DNA of 10,142 nucleotides from CAZQIC01 sp964593555 (GCA_964593555.1 CAZQIC010000154.1:1-10142); one strand, 5' to 3'. Positions 1-7,181 are shown, counted from the stretch's first letter. The notes: generated by a model not told the origin, from the sequence alone. Program-made: numbers and translations.

Positions 1-1250
1 AATAAATCATTGGCATAAAACTGTTTAAAGGTTGGGTGTCTTGTTCCTAATCCGAGCAGTATCTTTCCATTTAGTAAAACTTCGGAATTGTTTAATATAA
101 TATTTGTAAACTGAATAGAAACAAGAAGCACTAAAAGCAGTTTGTGTTTCAGGTTAGAGAGGCTAAGTGAAGAAATTGCAGTCCCCATTAGTGCGATATA
201 AAGAAAGGGGCCCAGGTAATTAAAACGCTCTATTGTAAAGAATTTCAAAACAGAGATTTTATCTTGGAAATAAAATAATATTAGATCACATATTGCATCT
301 GCTAAACAGCAAAATATAATTGAAAGAAAAAAATACAACGATAATTTGGATTTGTTTTTATTGATTATCCAGCTAAAAGCAAATAAGATAAGAATAGGAA
401 TTGTGGTCATTTTACCGGCTAGGCCTGTGGTTGAAAAAAGGTAGGATGTAAATTTGCTTAGGGTTTCCAACAAAGAAGGTTTAGGAGAAAGTAAAAATTT
501 ATTATATGCCTCCCGATGTGAGATAAAAGTACTACTCTTAGAAAATACAGCTTGTAGTATTGGGAATTCAACAATGCAATAAAATAGTACCAACAGAACA
601 ATGGCCATAATATACTTCTTCGGAATTTTATTAGTTTTAAAATATTTAGAAAGTCCGATTACAATAAGAAATGGTAGAAAAAAGGGCAGCGTTACAAAAA
701 GAAAAGAAAAAAATGGAAACGTTACAATGACAATCCAATTGTACCACTTATTGTCACCATTTAGTATATTTAAGAAGGCAAACAATAGTAGTGGTTGGCC
801 CGAAATAGAAATTCCATATTGTATATGATAATATGAGATTAAAGAAAACAATATTGAAATAATGAATGATATCTTATTGCTTTCGGGTTTTATATATTGT
901 TGAGAAAACAGATACATTCCTGTAAACCCAATTAGGTGTACGATAAAATGATTTATTATATAGGCTGTGATGGGTGAAAATAATATGTAAATAAGAAAAG
1001 TGAGGTTAAGTCCGGAACGAAAAGCATTTCTTGGTATGCCTTCCATAATACAATCTAATCTAGTATTCGAGTAATCCAGAACCAAGTGGTTTTTGGTCAG
1101 CAGTTCAAGAAAAACGAATTCGTGGTCAAGATTATCGTTTATAACTACCATTGAATTTTCGCCAAGAAATAACCAAAAACAGTACCCCAAAATAATAGCC
1201 AGAGTACCAATAAGTAATAAATATTTATTCGATTTCGGTATAAATATCAT
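1..1250 (-). CDS. Polytopic membrane protein, possibly DUF6044/GT-C-like glycosyltransferase (3' end cut by window edge)
   Basis: Reading the reverse strand from the ATG at 1250 gives 416 uninterrupted codons with no stop before the window edge, so the C-terminus is missing. The protein is dominated by about ten hydrophobic segments, the first at residues 10-30. A large polar loop follows (about 31-80) containing an acidic motif, INDNLDHE (37-44), then GIPRNAF (71-77). A first outer loop with conserved acidic residues after TM1 is typical of GT-C glycosyltransferases that use polyprenyl-phosphate sugars. From memory, a D-N-L-D motif after TM1 also recalls the DUF6044 (YkoS-like) family, but I could not check this. 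The start overlaps the 3' end of the upstream glycosyltransferase by 26 nt, so the two are probably co-translated. The next in-frame ATG (residue 34) would remove TM1, so the 1250 start is preferred. I infer that it transfers a lipid-linked sugar made by its neighbour on the periplasmic face. An O-antigen-polymerase-like or purely structural membrane protein remains possible. Confidence 0.72.
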   Translation of the reverse strand, partial: MIFIPKSNKYLLLIGTLAIILGYCFWLFLGENSMVVINDNLDHEFVFLELLTKNHLVLDYSNTRLDCIMEGIPRNAFRSGLNLTFLIYILFSPITAYIINHFIVHLIGFTGMYLFSQQYIKPESNKISFIISILFSLISYYHIQYGISISGQPLLLFAFLNILNGDNKWYNWIVIVTFPFFSFLFVTLPFFLPFLIVIGLSKYFKTNKIPKKYIMAIVLLVLFYCIVEFPILQAVFSKSSTFISHREAYNKFLLSPKPSLLETLSKFTSYLFSTTGLAGKMTTIPILILFAFSWIINKNKSKLSLYFFLSIIFCCLADAICDLILFYFQDKISVLKFFTIERFNYLGPFLYIALMGTAISSLSLSNLKHKLLLVLLVSIQFTNIILNNSEVLLNGKILLGLGTRHPTFKQFYANDL

Positions 1251-2139
1251 TTTTTGAATTCTTCTTGTCATTTATATTAAGTAAAAGCAATCCAATGACT
1301 ATAATGCCTAAGATAATAAGACAGGAATTTATTAGTGACATGCCTAAAGTACTGGCCCATCCAAGTACAGCCTCGTGTGAAATGAATTTCTTGTAAAGAA
1401 TAACTATTCCAACAACGGTAACGAATAATATAACAACTATAAAAAGTTTAATAAAGAAAAGCAGCAATTCTTCGGAAAATTCAATTAAGGCTTTTAAGCC
1501 GAACAGTACCAAAGAATTATAATTCATTTTTGATTTTCCCTTTAATCTTTTACCTCTGTCAGAAACAATACTTTGTTTATTGAAACGTAATTTGGTTACG
1601 AATGCGGGAAAGTGAACGAATGATTGATTATTTATAATATTAAGCACATTCTTATTAATCATTGAATAATTACCAAAATTCATTACTCTGTTTGTAATTA
1701 TTCTTATAATTAATTTGTAAAAAAAATAACCTAATTTGAATAAAATTCCTTCCGTTCTTGTGCCACGTACAACAAATATGATATCAAAATTTTGAATGGC
1801 AATAAGCTGAGGGATCGCAGCAGGATTGTCTTCTCCATCAGAGTCCATTATTATATATCCATCGGCCTCTATTTTTTTTGCATAAGCTAAGCCATGGGCG
1901 ATTGCCTTTTGATGGCCAACATTATATGCAAGCGTAATAAGTTTTTTTGAAATATTTTCACTCTCAAAATTGAAATCTTTCAATAAGGCAAGAGTGTTGT
2001 CTTCCGAACTATCGTCAGTAATGACAACCACAAAGTTGGCCCCAATTTTTTTTACAACTAGCTCTAACTCCTTTAAAAAGAGTATTATTCCTTCTCCTTC
2101 GTTATAGCAAGGAGTTATTATAACATATTTTTTATTCAT
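1225..2139 (-). CDS. GtrB/DPM1-like polyprenyl-phosphate glycosyltransferase (GT2)
   Basis: This 304-aa family 2 glycosyltransferase has the usual length of the GtrB/ArnC/DPM1-like group, which transfers a sugar from a nucleotide donor to undecaprenyl phosphate at the cytoplasmic face. The GT-A core shows the N-terminal strand YVIITPCYNE (5-14), the donor-site motif TDDSSEDNT (41-49), YNVGHQKAIAHG (72-83) and the metal-binding DxD region MDSDGEDNP (98-106). Family-typical stretches follow: RGTRTEG near 125, NFGNYSMI near 155, and a basic KGKSKMN segment near 200. Two C-terminal membrane segments (about 224-250 and 265-290) match the anchor of this subfamily. The gene is first in the leftward unit and overlaps the next membrane protein gene by 26 nt, as in GtrB-GtrC-type modification modules. 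No GtrA-like small flippase is visible in the window. The sugar cannot be told from the sequence. Confidence 0.9.
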   Translation of the reverse strand: MNKKYVIITPCYNEGEGIILFLKELELVVKKIGANFVVVITDDSSEDNTLALLKDFNFESENISKKLITLAYNVGHQKAIAHGLAYAKKIEADGYIIMDSDGEDNPAAIPQLIAIQNFDIIFVVRGTRTEGILFKLGYFFYKLIIRIITNRVMNFGNYSMINKNVLNIINNQSFVHFPAFVTKLRFNKQSIVSDRGKRLKGKSKMNYNSLVLFGLKALIEFSEELLLFFIKLFIVVILFVTVVGIVILYKKFISHEAVLGWASTLGMSLINSCLIILGIIVIGLLLLNINDKKNSKNDIYTEIE

Positions 2140-2191
2140 TCAAAAACAATTTATTACGTGATTCCTACGGCATCATTCTACTATATTTAAA

Positions 2192-2220
2192 CGAATGTAA
2201 GAAAATATTGATATAGCCAA
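2192..2220 (-). promoter_or_regulatory. Candidate Bacteroidota promoter for the leftward genes
   Basis: On the reverse strand TTG (2220-2218) is followed after 18 nt by TACATTCG (2199-2192). The known Bacteroidota primary sigma-factor consensus is TTG, about 17-20 nt, TAnnTTTG; this has one mismatch in the -7 box. Transcription would begin near 2186, giving a leader of roughly 45 nt before the ATG at 2139. The call rests on motif and spacing only; such matches are not rare in AT-rich DNA. Confidence 0.38.
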
Positions 2221-2231
2221 TTATTTATAGC

Positions 2232-2259
2232 TTGCAAGAATAAGTCATTTTTATTTATG
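2232..2259 (+). promoter_or_regulatory. Candidate Bacteroidota promoter for the rightward operon
   Basis: TTG at 2232-2234 is followed after 17 nt by TATTTATG at 2252-2259, one mismatch from the TAnnTTTG -7 consensus of Bacteroidota. Transcription would start near 2266, leaving a leader of about 100 nt before the ATG at 2366. No stronger match was found between 2140 and 2365 on this strand. The evidence is motif and spacing only. Confidence 0.32.
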
Positions 2260-2365
2260 AATATTTCGAAAAATAAAGGTTCAAAGGAGGGGTTACCTAT
2301 TTAAATACAAATTAGGCTACTTTATTCATTTTTAGTAAATTAGGAGATTCTAATATAACCCGTTT

Positions 2366-2515
2366 ATGAGTTTTCTTTTAGATATTATTCGTTTTTTAAA
2401 ACAACGTAAAAAATTCTGGCTTGCACCAATTATTTTGGTATTGCTACTCATTGGTGTTTTAATAGTTTTAGGTGGAAGCTCAGCTTTAGCTCCTTTCATT
2501 TATACGCTTTTCTAA
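2366..2515 (+). CDS. DUF5989-type small membrane protein, copy 1 (49 aa)
   Basis: This short gene encodes 49 residues. A basic, cytoplasm-like N-terminal segment (IIRFLKQRKKFW, 7-18) is followed by one membrane span (about 19-35), then GGSSALAPFIYTLF (36-49), with the chain ending exactly on the F of YTLF. The same architecture and ending recur in the 49-aa product at 5540-5689: 30 of 49 positions are identical and there are no gaps, which argues strongly for coding. From memory this matches the DUF5989 family, often seen next to NodU-type carbamoyltransferases and SxtJ proteins; no biochemical role is known to me. It is the first gene of the rightward operon, 29 nt before the SGNH hydrolase. 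The charge distribution predicts the N-terminus inside. A docking or stabilising subunit for a neighbour is a guess. Its size makes it easy to overlook. Confidence 0.88.
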   Translation: MSFLLDIIRFLKQRKKFWLAPIILVLLLIGVLIVLGGSSALAPFIYTLF

Positions 2516-2544
2516 TCCAATTCCTAAGGGTTCCGAAATAAAAG

Positions 2545-3645
2545 ATGAATTTCATTAAAAACACTTTTACTTTTTTATTTGGTGTCGTTGTTGCGATAGC
2601 TATTTTAGAAATATTTTTAAGGATTTATAATCCATTTCCAGCTGTAGTAAAAGGAAACAAAATTATTTTAAGGGCAAATGCCCGCAATATTATTGAAAAT
2701 AATGTCAACCCTAAAATGCCATCTAAGATTTATACTTCTACAAATTCGAATGGGCTTAGGGGGAGAAATCTACCAAAAGATCCTGAAAATTATGTAAAAA
2801 TAATAACGGTTGGTGGTAGTACTACTATTTGTACTCTTAATCCTGATACTGGGACTTGGTCTTATTTCACAGAACAAAATTTATTAAAGCAAAACCCTAA
2901 TGTGTGGCTAAATAATGCTGGCTTAAATGGCCATAGCACTTTTGGTCATAAAATATTATTGGAGGATTATCTGATAAAACTGAAACCTCAGTGTATTATT
3001 TTTCTAATTGGCCTAAATGATATGGAGAGAGAAAAAAAAGATGTTTTTTTGTTATATGATCAAACTACATTGGAAACATTTCGTGGGAAGCTGAAAAATG
3101 CTTTATTAAATTCTGAGATAGTAGGGGTGCTTGCAAATGTATACAGGAAATGGAATACAAATGTGGATGTTATGGATAATATTTTAGACTGGAAGTTTGA
3201 GAACAGTAAGCATTTGAGTGTTAGTGAAGATGTTATGCAAAAGAATGAGCAGGATATAAAAGAAAAATTTATACCGGATTTCAAAGATAGAATAAGTGAG
3301 CTTGGGGTAATATGTAAAGAAAATAATATTGTTCCTGTCTTTATGACACAGACTCTGCCTTATGGTAATTTAATGGATCCTACTACTAAGATTAATATGG
3401 CAACGGCCCAGTTTAGTGATGGTGTTAACGGAGAATTTATTAATAGGAAATTAAATTTGTATAACAAGGCACTTATAGAAACTTGTATTGAAGATGGTTA
3501 TTCCTATATCGATTTGGCATCATCATTTCCGAAGGATACAAAATATTATTATGATCCAATGCATTATACAATTGAAGGTAATAAACACGTTGCAAATTTT
3601 ATTTCGGAAGAATTAATATCCCAAGGCATAATTTTAAAGAATTAA
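2545..3645 (+). CDS. Membrane-anchored SGNH/GDSL-type hydrolase, copy 1
   Basis: The 366-aa product begins with an uncleaved-looking signal anchor (about residues 7-27, preceded by Lys5), placing the rest in the periplasm. SGNH landmarks occur in order: block I ITVGGSTT (87-94) with Ser92 as nucleophile, block II NNAGLNG (123-129) with Gly126, block III LIGLNDME (154-161) with Asn158, and block V DPMH (337-340) with Asp337 and His340. All catalytic positions are therefore intact. An SNGLRG segment (68-73) precedes block I, with a related LRG in the second copy. The family includes esterases, deacetylases and acyl-transferring enzymes of polysaccharide systems such as AlgX/AlgJ, so the enzyme may remove or move an acyl group on the glycan; the substrate is unknown. 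The gene lies 29 nt after the small DUF5989-type gene and 14 nt before the carbamoyltransferase, in the same operon. Confidence 0.86.
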   Translation: MNFIKNTFTFLFGVVVAIAILEIFLRIYNPFPAVVKGNKIILRANARNIIENNVNPKMPSKIYTSTNSNGLRGRNLPKDPENYVKIITVGGSTTICTLNPDTGTWSYFTEQNLLKQNPNVWLNNAGLNGHSTFGHKILLEDYLIKLKPQCIIFLIGLNDMEREKKDVFLLYDQTTLETFRGKLKNALLNSEIVGVLANVYRKWNTNVDVMDNILDWKFENSKHLSVSEDVMQKNEQDIKEKFIPDFKDRISELGVICKENNIVPVFMTQTLPYGNLMDPTTKINMATAQFSDGVNGEFINRKLNLYNKALIETCIEDGYSYIDLASSFPKDTKYYYDPMHYTIEGNKHVANFISEELISQGIILKN

Positions 3646-3659
3646 GGACGCTTTCGCCT

Positions 3660-5525
3660 ATGAAAAGAATACTCGGCATTTCTGCATTTTATCATGATTC
3701 GGCTGCGGCATTGGTGATTGATGGAGAAGTTATTGCGGCTGCACAGGAAGAACGTTTTACTAGAAAGAAACACGATTATAGCTTTCCTATTAATGCTATA
3801 AAATTTTGCCTGGAATTTTCTGATCTTGATATTAATGAAATAGACGCAATAGTATTTTATGATAAGCCACTTTTGAAATTTGAACGTATTCTTGAAACCT
3901 ATTATGTAAACGCTCCTAAAGGACTGGCTTCATTTGTTAAGGCCATGCCTGTTTGGTTGAAAGAAAAAATGTTTATTAAAAAGAATATTCTTGATGAATT
4001 ATCGGCGCATTTTGCGTTGAATAAAAAAGTTAAACTTTTATTTCCTGAGCACCACTTGTCTCATGCTGCAAGTGCTTTTTATCCGTCTCCATACAGTAAA
4101 TCCGCAATATTAACAATAGACGGTGTTGGTGAGTGGGCTACCGCTTCTATTTCTTTAGGAGAAAATAACAATATAACCATTTTAAAAGAGCTTCATTTTC
4201 CTAATTCTTTGGGGCTACTATATTCATCATTTACCTATTTTTTAGGATTTAAAGTAAACTCGGGTGAATACAAATTGATGGGCCTTGCACCTTATGGTAT
4301 CGCTGGCTCGAAGGAGGTTGAGAATTTTATCTCAATTATAAAAAAGAACTTGATTACTATAAAAGCTGATGGCTCAATTGACTTAAATCAAAAGTATTTT
4401 AATTATTCTACCGGATTGCGAATGGTGAAAGATAAGAAATGGGAAAATCTTTTTGGCTTCAAAAAAAGACAAACGGATGAACCATTAGAACTTTATCATT
4501 GCAATTTAGGGTTGGCCATTCAGCAAATTACCGAAGAGGTAGTGCAAAAGATGGCTATCGAAGCTAAAAAATTAACGAATGCTGATTACTTATGTTTGGC
4601 AGGAGGTGTCGCTCTCAATTGTGTTTCCAATGGTAAACTACAAAAGGAAGCAATATTTAAAGAAATTTTTATTCAGCCTGCTTCCGGTGATGCAGGAGGA
4701 GCATTGGGAGCGGCTTTAGCTGCGTATCATATATACTATGGTTCTGAACGCAAAACTAGTATAGGCTTATTGGATAGTATGAAGGGGAGTTACCTTGGAC
4801 CAGAAATTAAAACTGATGAAATTAAATCAGTATGCAAAAAATATATGGCAAAGGGACACTTTTATTCAAACTTTGAGGATTTGATAAAGGATGTTGCTGT
4901 CTTAATTGATAAGGGAAATATAATTGGATGGGTTCAGGGCAGAATGGAATTTGGTCCAAGAGCGCTCGGTGGCAGAAGTATAATTGCCGATCCGCGAAAT
5001 TCTGAAATGCAGAAAAAACTTAATCTTAAAATAAAATATAGAGAATCATTTAGACCTTTTGCTCCATCTATACTATCTGAAGACTGTAACAAGTATTTTA
5101 AGTACGATGGAATTTCTCCGTATATGCTTTTGGTTCACGAAATAAATGATGGTATAAAAAAAGAAGTACCTCATAATTACAGCCAATTACCTATTAGAGA
5201 AAAACTGTATCATGATCGATCCGTATTGCCGGCAATTACGCATATTGATTATACAGGTCGTATACAAACTGTTCATAAAGAAACAAATAATAAATATTGG
5301 CAATTAATTAATGCCTTTAAACAGTTGACAGGTTGTAGTGCTGTTGTAAATACCAGTTTTAACGTAAGAGGAGAACCTATTGTAAATACTGCGAATGATG
5401 CGTATCGTTGTTTTATGAGAACGGATATGGATTATCTGGTTATTGAAAATTATTTGTTCAAAAAAGACGAGCAGCCTAATTGGCTTGAAAAGGATAATTG
5501 GGAAGAAGAGTTTACATTAGATTAA
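3660..5525 (+). CDS. NodU/TobZ/CmcH-type carbamoyltransferase
   Basis: The 621-aa protein has the full two-domain build of the family, which makes carbamoyl-adenylate from carbamoyl phosphate and ATP and passes the carbamoyl group to a hydroxyl, often of a sugar. The N-terminal Kae1-like domain shows ILGISAFYHDSAAAL (4-18), HHLSHAASAF (131-140) with His131 and His135 as metal ligands, TIDGVGEW (152-159) with Asp154, EYKLMGLAPYG (203-213), LAGGVALN (313-320) and SGDAGG (342-347) with Asp344. The spacing resembles the metal site described for TobZ. The C-terminal YrdC-like domain has GRMEFGPRALGGRS (427-440), YRESFRPFAPS (460-470) and VNTSFNVRGEP (563-573). No key motif is missing, so it should be active. 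It is cytoplasmic, with no membrane span. It sits 14 nt after one SGNH gene and 14 nt before the second DUF5989-type gene. I infer that it carbamoylates a sugar of the glycan built by this locus; the acceptor is not deducible. Confidence 0.95.
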   Translation: MKRILGISAFYHDSAAALVIDGEVIAAAQEERFTRKKHDYSFPINAIKFCLEFSDLDINEIDAIVFYDKPLLKFERILETYYVNAPKGLASFVKAMPVWLKEKMFIKKNILDELSAHFALNKKVKLLFPEHHLSHAASAFYPSPYSKSAILTIDGVGEWATASISLGENNNITILKELHFPNSLGLLYSSFTYFLGFKVNSGEYKLMGLAPYGIAGSKEVENFISIIKKNLITIKADGSIDLNQKYFNYSTGLRMVKDKKWENLFGFKKRQTDEPLELYHCNLGLAIQQITEEVVQKMAIEAKKLTNADYLCLAGGVALNCVSNGKLQKEAIFKEIFIQPASGDAGGALGAALAAYHIYYGSERKTSIGLLDSMKGSYLGPEIKTDEIKSVCKKYMAKGHFYSNFEDLIKDVAVLIDKGNIIGWVQGRMEFGPRALGGRSIIADPRNSEMQKKLNLKIKYRESFRPFAPSILSEDCNKYFKYDGISPYMLLVHEINDGIKKEVPHNYSQLPIREKLYHDRSVLPAITHIDYTGRIQTVHKETNNKYWQLINAFKQLTGCSAVVNTSFNVRGEPIVNTANDAYRCFMRTDMDYLVIENYLFKKDEQPNWLEKDNWEEEFTLD

Positions 5526-5539
5526 TAATTAATTTAACT

Positions 5540-5689
5540 ATGGAAACAATAAAGGATATTTTATCTTTTTTAAAACAACGAAAAAAAATATTTCTTATTC
5601 CTGTTATTATTATTCTTATGCTATTAGGTCTATTATTAGTGATTGGAGGAGGGTCTGCTGTTGCACCCTTTATATATACATTATTTTAA
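5540..5689 (+). CDS. DUF5989-type small membrane protein, copy 2 (49 aa)
   Basis: The preferred start is the ATG at 5540, giving METIKDILSFLKQRKK followed by a membrane span (about 17-35) and GGGSAVAPFIYTLF (36-49). A longer reading from 5498 would overlap the carbamoyltransferase by 28 nt and add 14 residues with no counterpart in copy 1. The 5540 start gives exactly 49 residues, the same length as the 2366-2515 product, with 30 of 49 identical positions. The most conserved parts are FLKQRKK (10-16) and APFIYTLF (42-49), suggesting contact surfaces rather than a generic membrane anchor. It lies 14 nt after the carbamoyltransferase and 6 nt before the SxtJ-type gene, the order I recall for DUF5989 in other bacteria. 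The function is unknown. A membrane tether for the soluble carbamoyltransferase is a hypothesis only. Confidence 0.9.
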   Translation: METIKDILSFLKQRKKIFLIPVIIILMLLGLLLVIGGGSAVAPFIYTLF

Positions 5690-5695
5690 TGCGAA

Positions 5696-6061
5696 ATGGA
5701 CACTAAAAAAACCAGTAACAATAATATTTATTCCGATATTCTTGTCATAGTCTTAGGCTTTACGATACTGTATCTTTTATTTTATTACAAAGTGTTTGTT
5801 ATTATTGCTTTGACATTAGGAATACTTAGCATATTCTCATTAAGAATTGCTACAATAGTCTCTCATTTTTGGCGAAAGCTTGCATTTTATCTGGGTTGGG
5901 TTAATTCCAGAATTATATTAACCATTTTTTATTATTTGTTTTTGTTTCCTTTAAGTATTTTATATAGAATTTTCAGGAAAAAGAAGAAGCAAAATCTTGA
6001 GTCTGTTTTCGAAAACAGAAATCATAAGTACGAAGCAGTGGATTTGGAAAATACCTGGTAG
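5696..6061 (+). CDS. SxtJ family membrane protein
   Basis: This 121-aa protein has a short polar N-terminus, two closely spaced hydrophobic segments (about 14-30 and 33-50), a conserved-looking connecting stretch FWRKLAFYLGWVNSR (58-72), and a third segment with a central proline (about 73-90). A basic patch RIFRKKKK (91-98) and a polar tail ending in DLENTW follow. Size, layout, the FxRKLAxxLGxVNS-like segment and the aromatic-ending tail match my memory of the SxtJ family, named after a gene of the saxitoxin cluster whose role is not known. The family is typically found beside carbamoyltransferases and DUF5989 proteins, as here. The basic patch and tail are predicted to face the cytoplasm. 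It starts 6 nt after the small DUF5989-type gene and stops one nucleotide before the ATG of the second SGNH hydrolase, indicating tight translational coupling. Confidence 0.82.
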   Translation: MDTKKTSNNNIYSDILVIVLGFTILYLLFYYKVFVIIALTLGILSIFSLRIATIVSHFWRKLAFYLGWVNSRIILTIFYYLFLFPLSILYRIFRKKKKQNLESVFENRNHKYEAVDLENTW

Positions 6062-6062
6062 G

Positions 6063-7181
6063 ATGAATAAGTATAGGAAGTTTCTTGCTTATGTGATATT
6101 CTCTGTTATTTCTCTTTGTGTAATAGAACTTTTTTTCTATTCATATTATAAATTTTTTATTTCAAAGGATTTAAAGGAAAGAGTATATTATATAATTGGT
6201 GAAAGAAATAATAGAAGCTTTGACGTTAGTTGGTGTACACCATATTTATGGTCTAATTATACTTTTAATCCGCTGTCTTTAAGAGGAAGTGAATATGGCT
6301 GGAGGTATGGCAGAGGAGAAAAAAAGAAAAAATATAGAATTATTTGTCTTGGAGGATCCACTACTTTTAGTGATCCAGTTAAAACAGGAGATTTATCTTA
6401 TCCAGCAATACTTGAAAAAATAATGTTAAAGGAAGGGTATGATGTAGATATTGTTAATTGTGGTCTTCCTTATTATTCTTCCGCAGAGGTTTTAGGAAAT
6501 TATTTATTCAAAGGGACTTACCTAGATGCAGATGTAATTTTAATAATGACGGGACTAAATGATATTGAACCTCTCATGTCTCCAAAAGATTATAAACCAG
6601 ATTATTCCCATTGGAGAGTCTACGGCGGAATTGACCGTGATAAATTATTTTTAAAAATATGGAATGCACTTCCTTCCTGGACAGTGAGAACTATTACTAC
6701 CGTATTGTTGAAACCGGGACAGGGTGTTCAAAACGGATATCAACTAACAAATGTGCAGGAAAGTATTAATGCTTCAACAAGTATAGAGGAGCGATATCCG
6801 TTGGGTTTGGAACAAAACCTAATACATTTAGTTGCAACGATCAGCGCGGATAGCGCCCTTCCAGTTTTAATCACTGATAATTTTGATCCGGGACGGAAGG
6901 GCTCCCTATTTCTGCTTGGAAATGATACAAAGGGAATAAAGACAAACTGTAGCAGAGCTAAGTTGGCCTTTAACAAGAACATGGCGATTCTAGATTCCAT
7001 CGCAAATCAGCTTGAGGTACCTTTAATAGACTTTAGTTCTTTTAAGCCCACTAATGATAAATATTGGATTGACCATTGCCATCTGGATGAAAATGGTACC
7101 GTAGAACAAGCTAATTTTATCTATAATAAACTTATCCAGATTCCCAGTTTTAAACAAAAATTTAATCGGGTAAAGGCATGA
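6063..7181 (+). CDS. Membrane-anchored SGNH/GDSL-type hydrolase, copy 2
   Basis: The ATG at 6063, one nucleotide after the SxtJ-type stop, is preferred because it puts MNKYRK directly before the signal anchor (about 8-29), matching the first SGNH copy. The in-frame ATG at 5997 would add 22 residues read through the SxtJ tail and spoil the N-terminus. The resulting 372-aa protein keeps the SGNH blocks: ICLGGSTTF (94-102) with Ser99, VNCGLP (131-136) with Gly134, MTGLNDIEP (162-170) with Asn166, and DHCH (337-340) with Asp337 and His340. The catalytic domain is predicted to be periplasmic. It shares the LRG...GGSTT arrangement with the copy at 2545-3645, but the regions between blocks differ strongly, so the copies are old paralogues rather than a recent duplication. 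The likely role is an esterase or acyl transferase on the exported glycan; the substrate is unknown. Its stop overlaps the following micro-ORF by ATGA. Confidence 0.85.
   Translation: MNKYRKFLAYVIFSVISLCVIELFFYSYYKFFISKDLKERVYYIIGERNNRSFDVSWCTPYLWSNYTFNPLSLRGSEYGWRYGRGEKKKKYRIICLGGSTTFSDPVKTGDLSYPAILEKIMLKEGYDVDIVNCGLPYYSSAEVLGNYLFKGTYLDADVILIMTGLNDIEPLMSPKDYKPDYSHWRVYGGIDRDKLFLKIWNALPSWTVRTITTVLLKPGQGVQNGYQLTNVQESINASTSIEERYPLGLEQNLIHLVATISADSALPVLITDNFDPGRKGSLFLLGNDTKGIKTNCSRAKLAFNKNMAILDSIANQLEVPLIDFSSFKPTNDKYWIDHCHLDENGTVEQANFIYNKLIQIPSFKQKFNRVKA

Larger units (their letters stand above)
2140..2365. promoter_or_regulatory. Divergent intergenic region
   Basis: These 226 very AT-rich bases separate the leftward glycosyltransferase unit from the rightward carbamoyltransferase operon. 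They contain stop codons in all useful frames and I see no protein worth calling. The region must hold promoters for both directions; the best candidates are listed separately. It also contains an isolated AAAGGAGG at 2283-2290 with no start codon at a usable distance. No convincing operator palindrome or riboswitch was recognised. Confidence 0.6.

Noticed and set aside
601..828. 75-codon rightward open frame
   Set aside because: It lies wholly inside the leftward membrane-protein frame that runs unbroken from 1250 to 1. Its composition (lysine-rich and patternless) looks like an antisense shadow.
2182..2189. TATATTTA as a rightward -7 box
   Set aside because: It is close to TAnnTTTG, but there is no TTG at 17-20 nt upstream and the leader would be about 170 nt; the 2232-2259 candidate fits better.
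2274..2300. Possible hairpin between AGGT and ACCT around the AAAGGAGG
   Set aside because: Only four base pairs match across a long loop, too weak to call a structured element.
3060..3284. 74-codon leftward frame inside SGNH copy 1
   Set aside because: Antisense to a gene with intact catalytic motifs; no recognisable features and no promoter.
5997..6062. N-terminal extension of SGNH copy 2 within the SxtJ coding region
   Set aside because: The extra 22 residues are out-of-frame reading of the conserved SxtJ tail and displace the signal anchor; the ATG at 6063 fits better.
6740..7000. 86-codon leftward frame inside SGNH copy 2
   Set aside because: Antisense shadow of a confident coding region; no family features.
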